A stretch of 64,000 nt of DNA from Triglochin maritima. Taxonomy: Eukaryota; Streptophyta; Magnoliopsida; Alismatales; Juncaginaceae. The first letter of the stretch is position 1, and each line of letters opens with the position of its first letter. Positions 15,260 to 27,566 of the stretch are shown here, in pieces. A model generated the notes under the pieces. It was not told the origin of the DNA, did not search any database, and worked only from the letters and a program-made list of their open reading frames with translations. Where the stretch lies: the NCBI GenBank assembly GCA_963682175.1, contig OY821777.1, forward strand, positions 5,969,501 to 6,033,500. Reading direction: 5' to 3'. The translations under genes and the position numbers were made by a program.

Positions 15260-18200
15260 CTACAAAGCAGCAACTACCAAAGCGCACACAGCCACAGCAA
15301 TAGCAACAGATTCAACCGTCACCCATGCGGGCATACACCCTTTGTCCCTCCTAATGAATAGAGCCTCGTATATTGGCAAGCTGATCAACACCATCATCCC
15401 ACAAACTAAGAACTGTAAGAACAGATCTTCCACAATCTCACCGCCCACAACCATTGCTCTTGTCGAGCCACCAACAAAGCACAGCAACTCAACCACTACT
15501 ATTGTCGCCAAAACTTTGAACATTGCAGATGCAGGACCGAAATCCATGACCTCATTCTCATATCTCCCTATCACGTCCTCTTCCGCAACCTTTGCAGTGA
15601 TAATAAATGCTGAATTCGTGATACCGAGCTTGCTGAGGATTGTGTCTATAAACCCAAAGAAGTATGATACAACCCTTCTCATCATCCAAGTCCTTTGCAT
15701 GTTCCACCATCCTTTGAGTGTCTCACCTGACCAAAGCGCCTCACCGAGACTATAACCGTACGATGCAATCATCACGTAGGTGAATGGTACAAACCATGGG
15801 CTTGATGTCTATTAATCAACAACCAAAAGAAAGCACATTAAGTTGTCTCAGAACTTCGAAATTACTGTTAGAAAAGAAAACAAGTGGAGCACGATTATGT
15901 ACCTTGGGAAATAAGGCCACACCCTTGAGAAAGTAGATAGGGGGGAGAAGAACATAACAAAGAGTGGCTAAAGAACAAGGAGGCCACAAGCAATATGTTG
16001 AATATGCCATTTGGAGAGGAAGCTTCATCTTGCCACAACCAATGAGAAAGGGACAGTACCTGGACAGAAAGATTTGAAACATGCCCTCACTCCACCTCTT
16101 GTGCTGCACCAACATTTGTGAAAGTGTTATGGGGGCAATGCCCAAGAAACCTTTCCTCTCAGGGTTGTAGTATACACTCCTCCACCCCTTGCATTGGATG
16201 GAAATGCCTGTTGCAATGTCCTCCACTGGGAATCCATACTTCACTCCCATCTGCACATTGCAAATGGTATAAACAAAGTCTCAAGGAATAAGAAAATATA
16301 TGAATTTGTGAGGAAATTAACTCTCTTAAAGAGTGTTATAGGTCTGTCATAGTGAACAATGTGAAACTATACTTTCACCACCATGAATAACTGTAATCCA
16401 ATTAAATGTCTCTAACTATTACAGTTTTCAACTATTTTAGAGGAACTGAATGTTCTCATGCATCTAGACATCTTCCTTCCAAATATTTTACCCAAAGTAA
16501 CCATCCCACCTGAAGAATGTGGTGTGACAAGAACAAAAAGAAAATGTTGTGAAGGGGAAATTGTTCTGACCTCTTTGCCCCACAGAGTATTTTCTTCATA
16601 TCTACAACTTGCAAAATCTCTAGCTTTCTCCACCAACATAGATGTGCTATAATCAGAAGTGTGCAACTCACCCTTTTGGCTCAAATTTTGTTGTTCTGAA
16701 CTGTCTTTGAGATGCTTCTTTCCATAAATGCTCTCTCTTCTATGGAAACATCCGGTGCCCATATAGCAGGGCCCTCCATATGCATTCATCCCAGGAATTT
16801 CAATCTTCAAATTTAACAAAAATCAGCACTGATCATTAAAATTTTAACTGCAGTAAAAGTTTCTGAAGGTGTTTTTTTTTCACTGACCGCGTTAACTACA
16901 TTTATGGAATCACCGTAAATGTTGTTTTTGGTGAGGTTTCGGAAGTTTTGAGGAAGCTGCACGAAGCCGATATTGCATCCACGCTCTCCATCCATGAAGA
17001 AACAAAGTGCGTCTCTCGTAATCTTGGAATTATTTGAGTACATATCGCAATCCAAGTTGAGGATGATTGGTGCATTTGTGATTGCCGACGACACTCTTAA
17101 CTGATCAGATAAGAAGTAACATTAGATTCATGATTTCCAAGTTACATCTATTTTTTGCTATGAAAGTTGTGATTACTAGTGCATTTAGAGCCCCAGCTTT
17201 GAAGTTGTGGTGATGAGAAGGCCTCTTCTCGCGGGCTAAGTATATGAGGTTCGGCAATTTTGATCCTTCAATGTCGACGGATCCTGAATCTCTTCCATCA
17301 ATTAATATCTGAACGTCAAAATGCATCATATTATTTGTTTCAGTTATGCCCACTAGTTGCTGTCCTAGACTTTGAGATGAAAATAACAGAAATTCACTAA
17401 GAAGTCAAAATCAGAAAACTGAAAGTGAAAAAAATTGATTTTTCGCTCTCAATCAGTTCGTAGGAGACCAACATTAACCATTCCAGCAGGATCAGTTCAT
17501 GTTCATCATGAAAACTCTCAACTAACAAGAGCTCATACCTGCAGTATTGTCTGGTGATCTTTGGGGTTTAACTCTGTATTCCATTCCACAGGCGCTTTAT
17601 GTTTTTCAACGAGATTTTCCTGGATTGTCCCGAATATTTGAAGAGTTTCTATCCCGTTTCTCATTTCTTCGTATAATCTCTGCCAATTAATGAAGAAATG
17701 GACTATAGATTAAAACATCATCAAATACAACTTGCAACAATGCTAATATTTTCTGTTCAAATCACATGGTAGAACTCTAAAATTATAGTTCAAAGTCAAT
17801 GCACATGATTTGATTTTGTGAAGACCCTTTACCTTGATATCATCAAACTCATATCTGGTTAGCAGATCTTCTGATGTTGGTGCTGATGAGAAGTACACTG
17901 ATGGGCACCTTGGCTCGATCTTGTGCTTCTTACAGAAGGGTATCCAGTGCTTCGAGAACTCAATTGCTTCTAGGAGTGCATAGAAAGTAAATTTCGATCC
18001 ACCATCGTCGGAGAGGTACACACTTAGTCTATCTTGTGGGTAATCAAATGCCATGGCTGACAGGATTGTGTCCACGACTAATGATGGTGGTTCGATGGTC
18101 GGGTCAGCAGTGCATACAAAAATGTCTACACATGGTAATTCATTGCCGAACCTATTTCGAAATTAGGTGGTTCATTTAATAAACAATGGCTAAAAACTTA

Positions 18201-19393
18201 AAATCATAGGGAGGCTAAAAAGCACTGGTTAAGTATTTGTAAGATGTGACTTGTTTCAGTTCAAATCTGAAAGTTCAACTGTTTAACTTGTTTGAAGCTA
18301 CTGATGATAACTTTGATACTGACTAGATAGGATATAAAATTAATTTACCCGATCAAAAAATAAATAAATTACAACTTAGCTATTACCCTATTAGATGAAA
18401 TTCCAAAGAAGTCATTACATTATTGGTGCATTAAAATAGCTTAGCTAGCAATGCCAACAAGACTTTTCCCAAGGAAAGAAAATTTCCTTCAAACCTCTAT
18501 GTAGCTTGTTTTTGTGTTGCCAAAGAAACAAATCACAAGTTAAACATATTTCAAGTAAGGCTTATATCCTTCAATTTATTCTGACCCAATATCATTTTAA
18601 TTTAAATGGTAAAGGGACAACTTCAAGAAAACAAAAGACCCTCTTGATAATCCAGACTAATACGGTCAACCACTAGGAATAATCAAGTATAAATTCCTGA
18701 AAATTATAATACACACCTCCAAATCATTACTAACACCTCAAACCTTCTAAAGACCATCAGAGGAACATAAAATCAGATTGAAGAACAAAAGCCAAAACTT
18801 AGGTCGATCTTAAAAGTAACTGTAACACACCCTGATTCTATTCCCATATGCTCAAGCAAAAAGGAAAACAAGTTGGAGTTATAATGACACGAGTTTACGA
18901 CCAAAACATCTTCTCGTCCAACCAGTTAGAGTCTCACAAATAGTTAAACCAACCAAGCAAGTAAATATGACATCACAACTAAAATAACCAAAAATTAAAC
19001 CACAAGCCATACTAAATAAAAAATAGGGATAAAGGCAGCAAACCTTAGGGAGAGCCTATCACTGAAAGTGGTGTAGTAGACAGGGTTCCATCTCAACCCC
19101 TGTGTGAGGATCCAATAGAAGCCAAACCAAAGTTCTGAAGCAAACAACCCCATCCATGCCCACCACTTGTGGTTGCATCCATGTGGGATGTGGATGGCTC
19201 TGTAAGCCCATATGAAACATATGCCCACAAAGATGGAAGCAGCAAACACCCTGTAAGTGGTTCTTCCCTTTTCAGTTTTGGATTCAAACAGAGGGATCTG
19301 TTTGGTAGAATCAGATGAAGAACAAGAAGATTCAACTTCCATTGTGGGATTTCTTCTTCCTCCACACTCGTTTCCTTCTTCCGAGCCTCCCAT
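15260..19393 (-). CDS. CSLE: Cellulose synthase-like protein E (CSLE), downstream copy of a tandem pair
   Basis: GT2-family processive glycosyltransferase, predicted in Golgi or plasma membrane; the CSLE product is not firmly known. Exons (complement): 19044-19393, 17833-18151, 17539-17679, 17177-17308, 16888-17100, 16571-16804, 15903-16250 and 15260-15808. All phases join cleanly to give 761 residues. Motifs: ADP 132-134, DDGG 165-168 (first Asp motif), DCD 331-333, VED 472-474 (the TED position) and QHKRW 512-516 (QxxRW). Two N-terminal membrane spans (~47-65 and ~80-100) precede the catalytic loop, and about six hydrophobic segments follow in the last exons. There is no N-terminal RING finger, which separates CSLE from CesA and CSLD. 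The start at 19393 is the first ATG of a long open frame; an in-frame ATG at 19342 is the alternative. It lies head-to-tail with its paralogue at 20044-24383 and looks intact. Confidence 0.92.
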
Positions 19394-20043
19394 AATATTT
19401 AAATGTGGAAGTTTGCATGAAAACCTCTTAGTTTCAGATTATTGGGTATATGAATTTTTATGTTTGAGCTTCCTAATTGGGTGTGAGAGCAGAACAAGAT
19501 CTATGAAATGAAGGGTCTCTCTATTCATAAAATTTAAGGAAAAAAGTTGAAATAATCTACTGAATTGCAAGAGTGATCAGTTCACTCCCCCTTATTCATT
19601 TATGTTTATTCCAAATGTCACAAGATGGGCCCTTCCAATTGTGATTATCACTTGGCTATCTTCTTGGAAGTTTGCAAACAAGTCAAATGTGTAACCAAAA
19701 CTTCTTCTATTCCAACTTGGTGGATTCTCTCAATAATATATGACATTGTTATATATGACACTTGTTCCAACTTGCTTGGAGTAGAAAATCATGGTAGTAT
19801 GAAGCATACAATTAAGAACGTAAATATAATCATAGCCGAAGAGAAACATGAACGTTGCTGATACAAATCCATTCTAACTATGCCACTTTTTTTCTAAAAA
19901 GATGGTATTTTAAAAATCCATTAAGAATTACAATTTGTGGAGACAACCATCCATCCAAACAAGTCATTTATAGCATTTCGATGAAGTTTTGATGTACCAA
20001 ATGACCAAACAAAGCACATCCAAGGAGATTGTCCCAACTCCTC
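19394..20043. promoter_or_regulatory. Spacer between the two CSLE genes
   Basis: This 650-bp AT-rich spacer must hold the promoter and 5' UTR of the downstream CSLE copy and the 3' UTR of the upstream copy, both on the minus strand. I see no open frame with family similarity and no clear TATA box or repeat. Confidence 0.4.
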
Positions 20044-23000
20044 CTAAACCACCAATGAACAAACCAAGAAAGCAAAAGCCACAGAAGTGCCAATCACAAC
20101 TTTTGAAATCCCATTCTCCTTCCCTTGCAACAATAACACAACATAGACAGGAAAGCTGATAACAACCACTGCAATACAAACCACAAACTGCAAGAACAAC
20201 TCCACAACAACCCCACTTCCCTCCAAAACTACCCTCTTGATCCCTCCAGCCAAGCAAAACAAATTCAGCAATGCAACAAAGGCAATTATGATGGTGAACA
20301 TTGGAGGCATGCCTCCCAAGTCCATCACTTCCTCCTCGTACTTTCTCGTGGCCTCGTCGTTTTTCCCTTTAGCGGTCACGACGAATGAAGATTCCGATAT
20401 GCCAATGCGTTTGCGGAACACGTCGAGGGACGCGAAAAGGTAAGAACTTAGCCTCTTGAAGAGCCACATTCTTTGGGAGTTCCACCATCCTATGAGTGTG
20501 TCTCCACACATTAGGGACTCCATCAGGCTGTATGCTTGCTTTGAGATTATCACGTACAGCATTATTAGGCACCATGGGCTTGTCATCTTTCATAAGACAA
20601 AAGCAAGAACATGAATTATATATTGGTCGAGATTATTAAAGATATAAACTCGTGTACTCTATGGTCTCAAAGCATTTAAAGGTATTGAAGTTAGAGTACT
20701 AGATCATGCCACTTGCACAAAATCAGAACATGACTATTTTCGTAAAGTAGTTCTACGTTAGACAATTCAAATTATTCTTGTGACTTATAGCATCCTAAGT
20801 CCCTTAACTCTTCATCAAATGACTTGAGTATTATACGCACACTTCAATACTATACCTTACTAATTAAATTAAAACCATTGTATTTAAGAACCGAAGTAGC
20901 ATGCTAATGGGACATTCATATTACTTACCTCAGGAAAGAGAGAGAAACCTTTGAGCAAGCAAAGAGGAGGCACAACCACATAACACAATGTAGGGAAGCA
21001 GTTGGTTGCCCAAAGGCCATAAACATTGTAAGCCATCTGATGACCAAAAGTGATCTTCCCGTGTCCATACACAAATGAACAATGCTTGGACAAAAATATT
21101 TGGAAGTTTCCCTCGCTCCACCTTTTGTGCTGGACCAATGTCTCTGCCATATTAGTAGGAGCAAGCCCGAGAAACCCCGGCCGGTCGGTCGGGTTAAAGG
21201 CCACTGACCTCCACCCCCTACATTGGATGGCTAAGCCTGTGATCATATCTTCTACCACACATCCATACTTCAAACCAACCTGTCATGAACAATGCTAATA
21301 TGCAATTAGCATTTATTTATATAAGAAACTAAATGAAGAGCATAATTGAAATAAACTAATCGAATTCAAGTGCAATATGGTATTAAAACAGAAATATTGA
21401 GTCCAACGGTTTTTGCAAATAAAAACTTTTGAGGCCATTGTTGATATTTGAGGTATTTTCGAGGTTTTAATGTAAATGTCCCAAAATGCAGATTTCTTAC
21501 ATTTGTATGTAGATTTAGGCAACTTCACTGACAAAATTCACTAATAATTCAAATTGGAAAATAAGCTTACATGTTGGATGAGTTTTAAAGTGTAATACAT
21601 ATGTCATGAATTCAGATAAACAATTTATGAATTCAAAGATTTGCAACAATAAACCAACAACATGATAAAATGGGGGTGGGGAAGCATATATAGCAAAAAA
21701 ATAAAAATAAAAACCAACAACATGAGTTCAAATATATGAACATTAACTAATATTCATTTAAATGGCATGTGTGACAATAAAACTGGCCTATATGTCAGAA
21801 TTACAATGTAAATTGGCAGAATTAGCATATCATAACACTAGAGGTTTTTCTTTCTGATCAGAGCTAGTGGAGCAAGTGACTACCTCTTTTCCCCATTCAG
21901 TGTTGTCTTCAAATGTGCAAGTGACATCTGCTTTTGCCCTCTCTTCCAACTCTCTTACAGAAGCATTCTTGTTTTGACTTGTTTGATTTAACAGCTCTCC
22001 TTTGTAGCCACAATAATACTTCAATCCATACAAACTCTCCCTTCTATGGAAACACCCTGTGCCTATATAAGGTGGCCCTCCCATTCCATCAAACCCCTCA
22101 AACTCTGCCTACAATCAATCAAACAATTTTTCTACTCACTATAAACTCTCATGTACATAACATTGGAATTAATTTTTAACAATATTGAAGCCACATAATT
22201 AACGTACCTTGCCTAAAACATTTAGAACATTTGCATAGAGGTCCTTGGGTGTGATGTTGTGAAAGAACTGTGGATATTGCACGTATGCGATCTCATTTCC
22301 AACACTCTCATCCATGAAGAAACACAAAGCATCTCTTATGGAAGCCGAGTTGTTGGAGTACATGTCGCAGTCCACGTTTAGTATTATAGGCCCATTGCTT
22401 ATCTCTGATGACGCCCTTATCTGCGCAATCATGATCTAATATTAAACAACATGCAGCTTTTGGAAAGATACATGTTATTTAGTTACATGTGATTTAATTT
22501 AATTACCAGAGAATTCATGGCACCAGCTTTGTAGTTGTGGTGGACGTGAGGTCTCTTCTCTCGGGACATATACACCAGGGTTGGTAAGCCATCACCATCA
22601 CCATCGTCTACGTTGTGTGTGCGTCTTCCATCGATCAAAATCTATATTTAATTTATGTCAAAGAACACATAATAAAACAGAAAAAAAAAATACTATGTTG
22701 ATTGCATATGCTTGGATGTACACCAACTCTATCGACGACAAAAGATGTTGTCGTATCTCTTGACCTGGTATGTTGGAATAGTATTGCATACACCATAAAA
22801 ATATATTGTTAAATTAGTGGCTGATAAGTTTTTTTTCCTTCTGAAAAGCAAGTTGATATTTTTTTAAAGGCACTAGCATTATATTAATGAATCGTATGGA
22901 ATCAAATATGATTAATACATACAAACACCAACAAGTGACCCCACTGACATACAAGAATAGGAAGGGAAAAATATTATGCAAAAGCTCAGGGCTGAGATTA

Positions 23001-24383
23001 ATCTAACCATCGTTTCCCCTCTCCATTCATAAATGTCAATTAGACCGAGTTTGTATTTATCTCTCATTGTACAGCAACTTTCTACAAAACATCCTTAAAA
23101 TTTAATATTTATCCTGAATCTATCATTTTATCATAAAAATATCAACATTTTACAACTCGATCGCCCAATTAAAACATTCTACATTTGCACCATTTAAACT
23201 CATCTACACAAGATTCAAACAAACCAACCACTAAATATCATTAAATAATAATGTGACCTATTCTCCCCAACATTTTGTTTGGGTTGAAAAGTAAAATGCC
23301 TTCTTAGGATTCGAGACGTTTTCAAAACACTCATAAATGGTGCTCTAAATATTGTGACTTGTCGTCAACGATCAAGCTAACTCAAGTTGTTGAATAGGCG
23401 GTCGAAATATCCCACAAGTTTTTGTGGGATATTTGATTTGGAATTTGTAGCAAACTATGAATTAATTAAGTACCTGAACAATGGGAGGATGATCACGAGG
23501 TTTGACTTGCGAGTTCCACTCCAGAAAGCCTTTGTGCTCTCCAACCATCTCTTGAGGAACCCTTCCAAGCTTCACCACCTCCTCTATCTTATTTCTCATT
23601 TCCTCGTACAATTTCTACATGTAATTAAGAAGACCATTCATTAAACTAATAGTTATAATTAAAAGCCAAACAATTGCATGCCCTCAAATGAGTCAAACGA
23701 ATTGTGTATATATATATACCTTGACAGTTTTCCAATCATCCACACTTGAATGATCAGTAGCAGGCAAGGAGAAATAGGCGGCCGGCGATCGAGGCTCGAC
23801 GTTGAATTTCCTACAAAACGGGATCCAAACCTTGGCGAAAAGCGACGCCCGGAAGAGAGCATAAAACGTGATATCCGACCCACCGTCATCCGACAAGTAC
23901 ACACTCAGCTTCTCCGGAAGATAATCATAAGCCAAGACGGATAAAACCGTGCAAACCACCACTAGCGGTGGCTCGGCGGTGGGATCCGCCGTGCAAACAA
24001 ACACGTCAACGGGCGGTAGTTCATTTTCGTACCTACACCAGAAATAAACATCAATTACGCATAATATATATATATATATAGTTCACCAACGATGTCTTTT
24101 GTATTAATTATTACCTCTGAGACAGTGTTTCCTTGAATGTGCGACGGTATATTGGATTCCACCTGAGGGATTGGGTCACGACCCAGTAAAACCCGAACCA
24201 GAATTCCGCAGCCAACATTCCGAGCCAACACCACCACTTCCATGCATCTTCATCACCTCCGCTTTCGGGGAAGTGGGTGAGCCTGTAAAAGAAAATCGAA
24301 CACGTACCCGCGAGCACCGTCGCGGCGTACACCTTGTACGCAGTCCTCCCTCTCACCACCTTCGTCTCGAATAGAGTGGGCAT
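20044..24383 (-). CDS. CSLE: Cellulose synthase-like protein E (CSLE), upstream copy of a tandem pair
   Basis: Second GT2 CSLE glycosyltransferase. Exons (complement): 24115-24383, 23720-24032, 23474-23614, 22507-22641, 22208-22420, 21884-22108, 20929-21279 and 20044-20586, giving 729 residues. Motifs: ADP 105-107, DDGG 138-141, DCD 303-305, VED 441-443 and QHKRW 482-486. It has two N-terminal membrane segments and a hydrophobic C-terminal block with several spans, ending at TAG/TAA-bounded frame end 20044. Intron positions and phases match the neighbouring copy at every junction (two phase-2/1 joins, the rest phase 0), which supports origin by tandem gene duplication. The N-terminus is shorter than in the other copy (MPTLFETK against a Ser-rich extension of about 30 residues). 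Nothing in the frame looks broken. Separating CSLE from CSLG rests on overall family resemblance. Confidence 0.92.
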
Positions 24384-24937
24384 GGTTGGTGCTGTCTTTC
24401 GAGCGAAGGAAGAGGGAGAGTTATTTGGTGTTGCTTATCTCTTCTTTGGAGTTTGGAGTTTGTTTCGTGTGTTTGTGTGCTTCATATTTAACCATCTTTC
24501 CCCATCAACATTATGTTTTTGTTTCCTCTTGGACTGTAAAGTGACTACTCTACCCTGCTTGTAGTTTCAGCTAGCTAAATTATTTAAGAAAGTCAGATTG
24601 GATTGTTTTAACGGCCGCAGCACACCCGGAAAATATGACAAATTCTACGTGATTTGGTTGAATATTAATATTTATGTATCTTGACAATTATTTTTGGTGA
24701 TACTGCTACTTTCAAAGAAACAAATTTTCATTTATAAAGTAAACAACATGTACAAAGTTTCTCCTAGTTTTAATGATAAGTACAAACGACGGGAAACTAT
24801 TTTATATCATATTTTAGAGACAAATACAAACAACAGAATTAAATCAACTATATTTTATAACTACCCACTAAATTATGTTTTTTTCTACTTTCTGGTTGAC
24901 CGTAAAAATCACTCTTCGTTGCTTTCCACGACATTAA
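24384..24937. promoter_or_regulatory. 5' flank of the upstream CSLE gene
   Basis: Region upstream of the ATG at 24383. It should contain the promoter, but I recognise no specific element. It ends at the TAA duplication that flanks the MITE starting at 24938. Confidence 0.35.
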
Positions 24938-25371
24938 CACTCAGACCATCATTAACGGCGTTGGGTACTTCTCGGGCGTCCGGTTTTCTCTCTCAGCCAT
25001 ATCAACTTCTATCTCTGTTATGTCAGCTCAAATCAACCCCCCAAATTTTCCTTAACCGTACCCAGAAACAACTCAAGTATTCTACATTCTCTCTCATTTG
25101 ATAATTAATTTTGAACTAAACACAAAAAAATATTATTTTTTTAATAAAATATAAACAAATAAAAAATAAATTTAATAAAATAATAATTTAAAAAACGATT
25201 TAAAATAAATTTTAAAATAATTATTAACATATTTTAATATTTAAATTAAATAAACAACCAATGATGGCCACCTCCCCCACCCACGCGGGTGGAAATGACC
25301 ACAAATGGCCTACGTAGCCGGCGGGCTACGGTGCCTCCCGGCCTAGAGTAGACCGTTAAGGGTAGTCTCGG
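24938..25371 (-). mobile_element. MITE, PIF/Harbinger-like (TAA target site), related to the copies at 36.2 and 39.7 kb
   Basis: Flanked by TAA at 24935-24937 and 25372-25374. The ends are imperfect inverted repeats (cagaccatcattaacgg against gagactacccttaacgg, read inward). Its body matches the MITE at 36242-36757 in inverse orientation: the stretch with ctctcagcca, then tcagctcaaa, ccccccaaat and ccagaaacaactcaag is shared, as are the AT-rich centre and the GC-rich far end. No coding capacity. The family name is inferred from the 3-bp TAA duplication and size. Confidence 0.6.
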
Positions 25372-25374
25372 TAA

Positions 25375-27566
25375 AAATTTCCACGGCACTGCCACCCCTA
25401 AAAAGACAAACCGGTACCATATGCTTCAAGTGAGGATGGGACCGGAGAAGGACCTCAAACCACGAAGAGTTCACGTGCTCTAACTCAATAATAACTTCAA
25501 TGTTTGTTTGCCTTTTTTATGTTGAAACGTACGTATTCAATTCAAGTTACTTATAATCCACGGAAATACTCACAAATCCACCGACGTAGAACTAAATGAA
25601 ACAAGATTATATCATTAGCGTACCACTCGCAAGTCCACTGGTTTAAGCTTGCAAGCTTACTATAAAGAGTTCCGTGTTCGACTCGACTCGTTTGACTTGC
25701 AGCAAACAATGAGACGTGACGTTCTTTTCACCACCAAGAATTTGACTTTGCCACCATGGGAATAAATATGGATGTCTCAATTTCGTCTTCTCCTGAATAT
25801 TTAGCAAACTAGTGGTCTATTTATGAATATTTAGCATGAAACATATAAATATCTAAACTCTTCTATTGAAACTGCTATCCTCTTCTCCCCCCCCCCCCCC
25901 CCCCCCCCCCCTCCCTCGATCTTGAAATCCTCACTTTACAAACTTCACAAGTCAAAAGAAGAAAATTAAGAGCTGTGTATTCGGGATTTGCATGATAATT
26001 TTCATATCAAGATTTGGAGAAAGTAAGAGAATAAAGAATAGCTACAGACCATGAGATAAGATTTTTAAAAGCAATAGTCTCAGAGCATTGTCATACTTTT
26101 CAAGTCACAAATGCTAGTCTTAAGACATTAATGACCAAGTTGAAAAGTAAAATGAAGACTTCAGTTACATAGGGCCAAATTGTAACCGTCTAATAATTCA
26201 TTGCATGGTTGCACTTCAGTTGACTTTTCTTTTGAAGAAGGGAAGAAAGACGAGGTTGAGTGAAGAAATGAAGAATGGATCTGTTTGTAGAACTTTTGAG
26301 TCTGCATTATCTCCATCACATTAAATATAGAAATCTAATGAATTTGTAATCGGATACCCGACCTAACATTAAAAAAATACTAAAAAGAAAATCTTTTAGC
26401 AAAGCAAAAATAGATAACTGTCCATGTTAATTTGCTAATCGAGTGTGATAATATTTGAATAAGTAGCCCAAGACATGTCAACAACCTTCACAACCATAAG
26501 AAAACAAAGCAACCACCTCACAAGAATATAGGTAAATTGACTAACATGATCAATTAGTATACTTGGAACTATAGTTTCCTTATAGTTCACTAATTAAACT
26601 TTGACAAAATCAGTTGACGTGCTAGGATATTTACAGTCCTAGCTAGTGAGTACAATGAGAAAATTAAACAGCATTTTTTTTGTTGAAAATTTTAACTTTT
26701 TTTAATATCATTTGACTAAAAGAAGAAGAAAAATATTCCAACAGCAAGCTAAAATAAGGAAGGATAGTGAAAGTGTTTTGGGAATAAGTAGATTAAATAG
26801 GCACGATGAAAGAGTTTTGTGATATTGGGGAACGATCGTGGATGTAAGTTGTTAATGTGTTTGGTTGTCTTGTCTTGATGTATGTTGCTCTTGATTTGTT
26901 CGCTATTGTTGTGTTTCAGTTGGTGGATCGTAGGATTCGTGGTTCAACATTCTTGCAATTTTTTTCTTTTCTTTTGAGGAAAAAAATTAACAAAAATAAA
27001 ATAATTTACCCAAGAATTAATCGAATATGAGTAATGAAGCATGGACTAGAAACATACATAAGTACTACTGTACTAGATTTAGTTGATAAACTGACGCATA
27101 ATCTTTTACTGTTTCAACCTTAATCACAAGTCTCAAGACGCCTAAAACAGAAATTACTGGTACCATTAGATTGTTAATGATGATCTGGGCTGAAAAAGAA
27201 TGGCAATGAAGAAATATGAACTAACTTATCAGACCTGCTTTATTAGATTTTCCAAGTAAAATATGAAGATCAGCATTTTCCATATTATAGTAGATAATCA
27301 AAATAAAAGCTTTTCTTGTGACATAATACTAATCATTTGGATAATTACATATGAAATAGCACTGCCTAACTTCTACCCTTACACGTAAGAGCTTTTGGAC
27401 AGGCGAAATTATCTTCCTGCGTGCATCAAGTGGATGCAGAAGATGCAGAAGTCAGTAATATCTATACTCATAAACAAGCCATCTTTAAATGACATCCTCA
27501 CCTCTGAACCATTTAATCCACCACAATGCCTCGGGTGCACCTTCCTCTACAAATTCAATTATCTAA
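25375..27566. other. Gene-free AT-rich spacer
   Basis: Apart from the poly-C run at 25887-25911 I see no gene, RNA gene or recognisable element. The part next to 27567 must include the 3' UTR of the SEC14-like gene. Confidence 0.5.
25887..25911. repeat. Poly(C) homopolymer of 25 bases
   Basis: Uninterrupted run of C preceded by TCTT-CT and followed by TCCCTCGAT. The minus strand is poly(G) and could form a G-quadruplex. Run length at such a site is often uncertain in assemblies. Confidence 0.9.

Noticed and set aside
15342..15755. 137-codon plus-strand ORF over the last exon of the CSLE gene
   Set aside because: It is antisense to a well-supported exon and shows no family similarity.
25620..25700. 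tRNA or tRNA-derived SINE (box-B-like GTGTTCGACTC); similar hints near 34028 and 54290
   Set aside because: No cloverleaf, no proper box A at the right distance and no poly-A tail or target duplication. Too weak to annotate.
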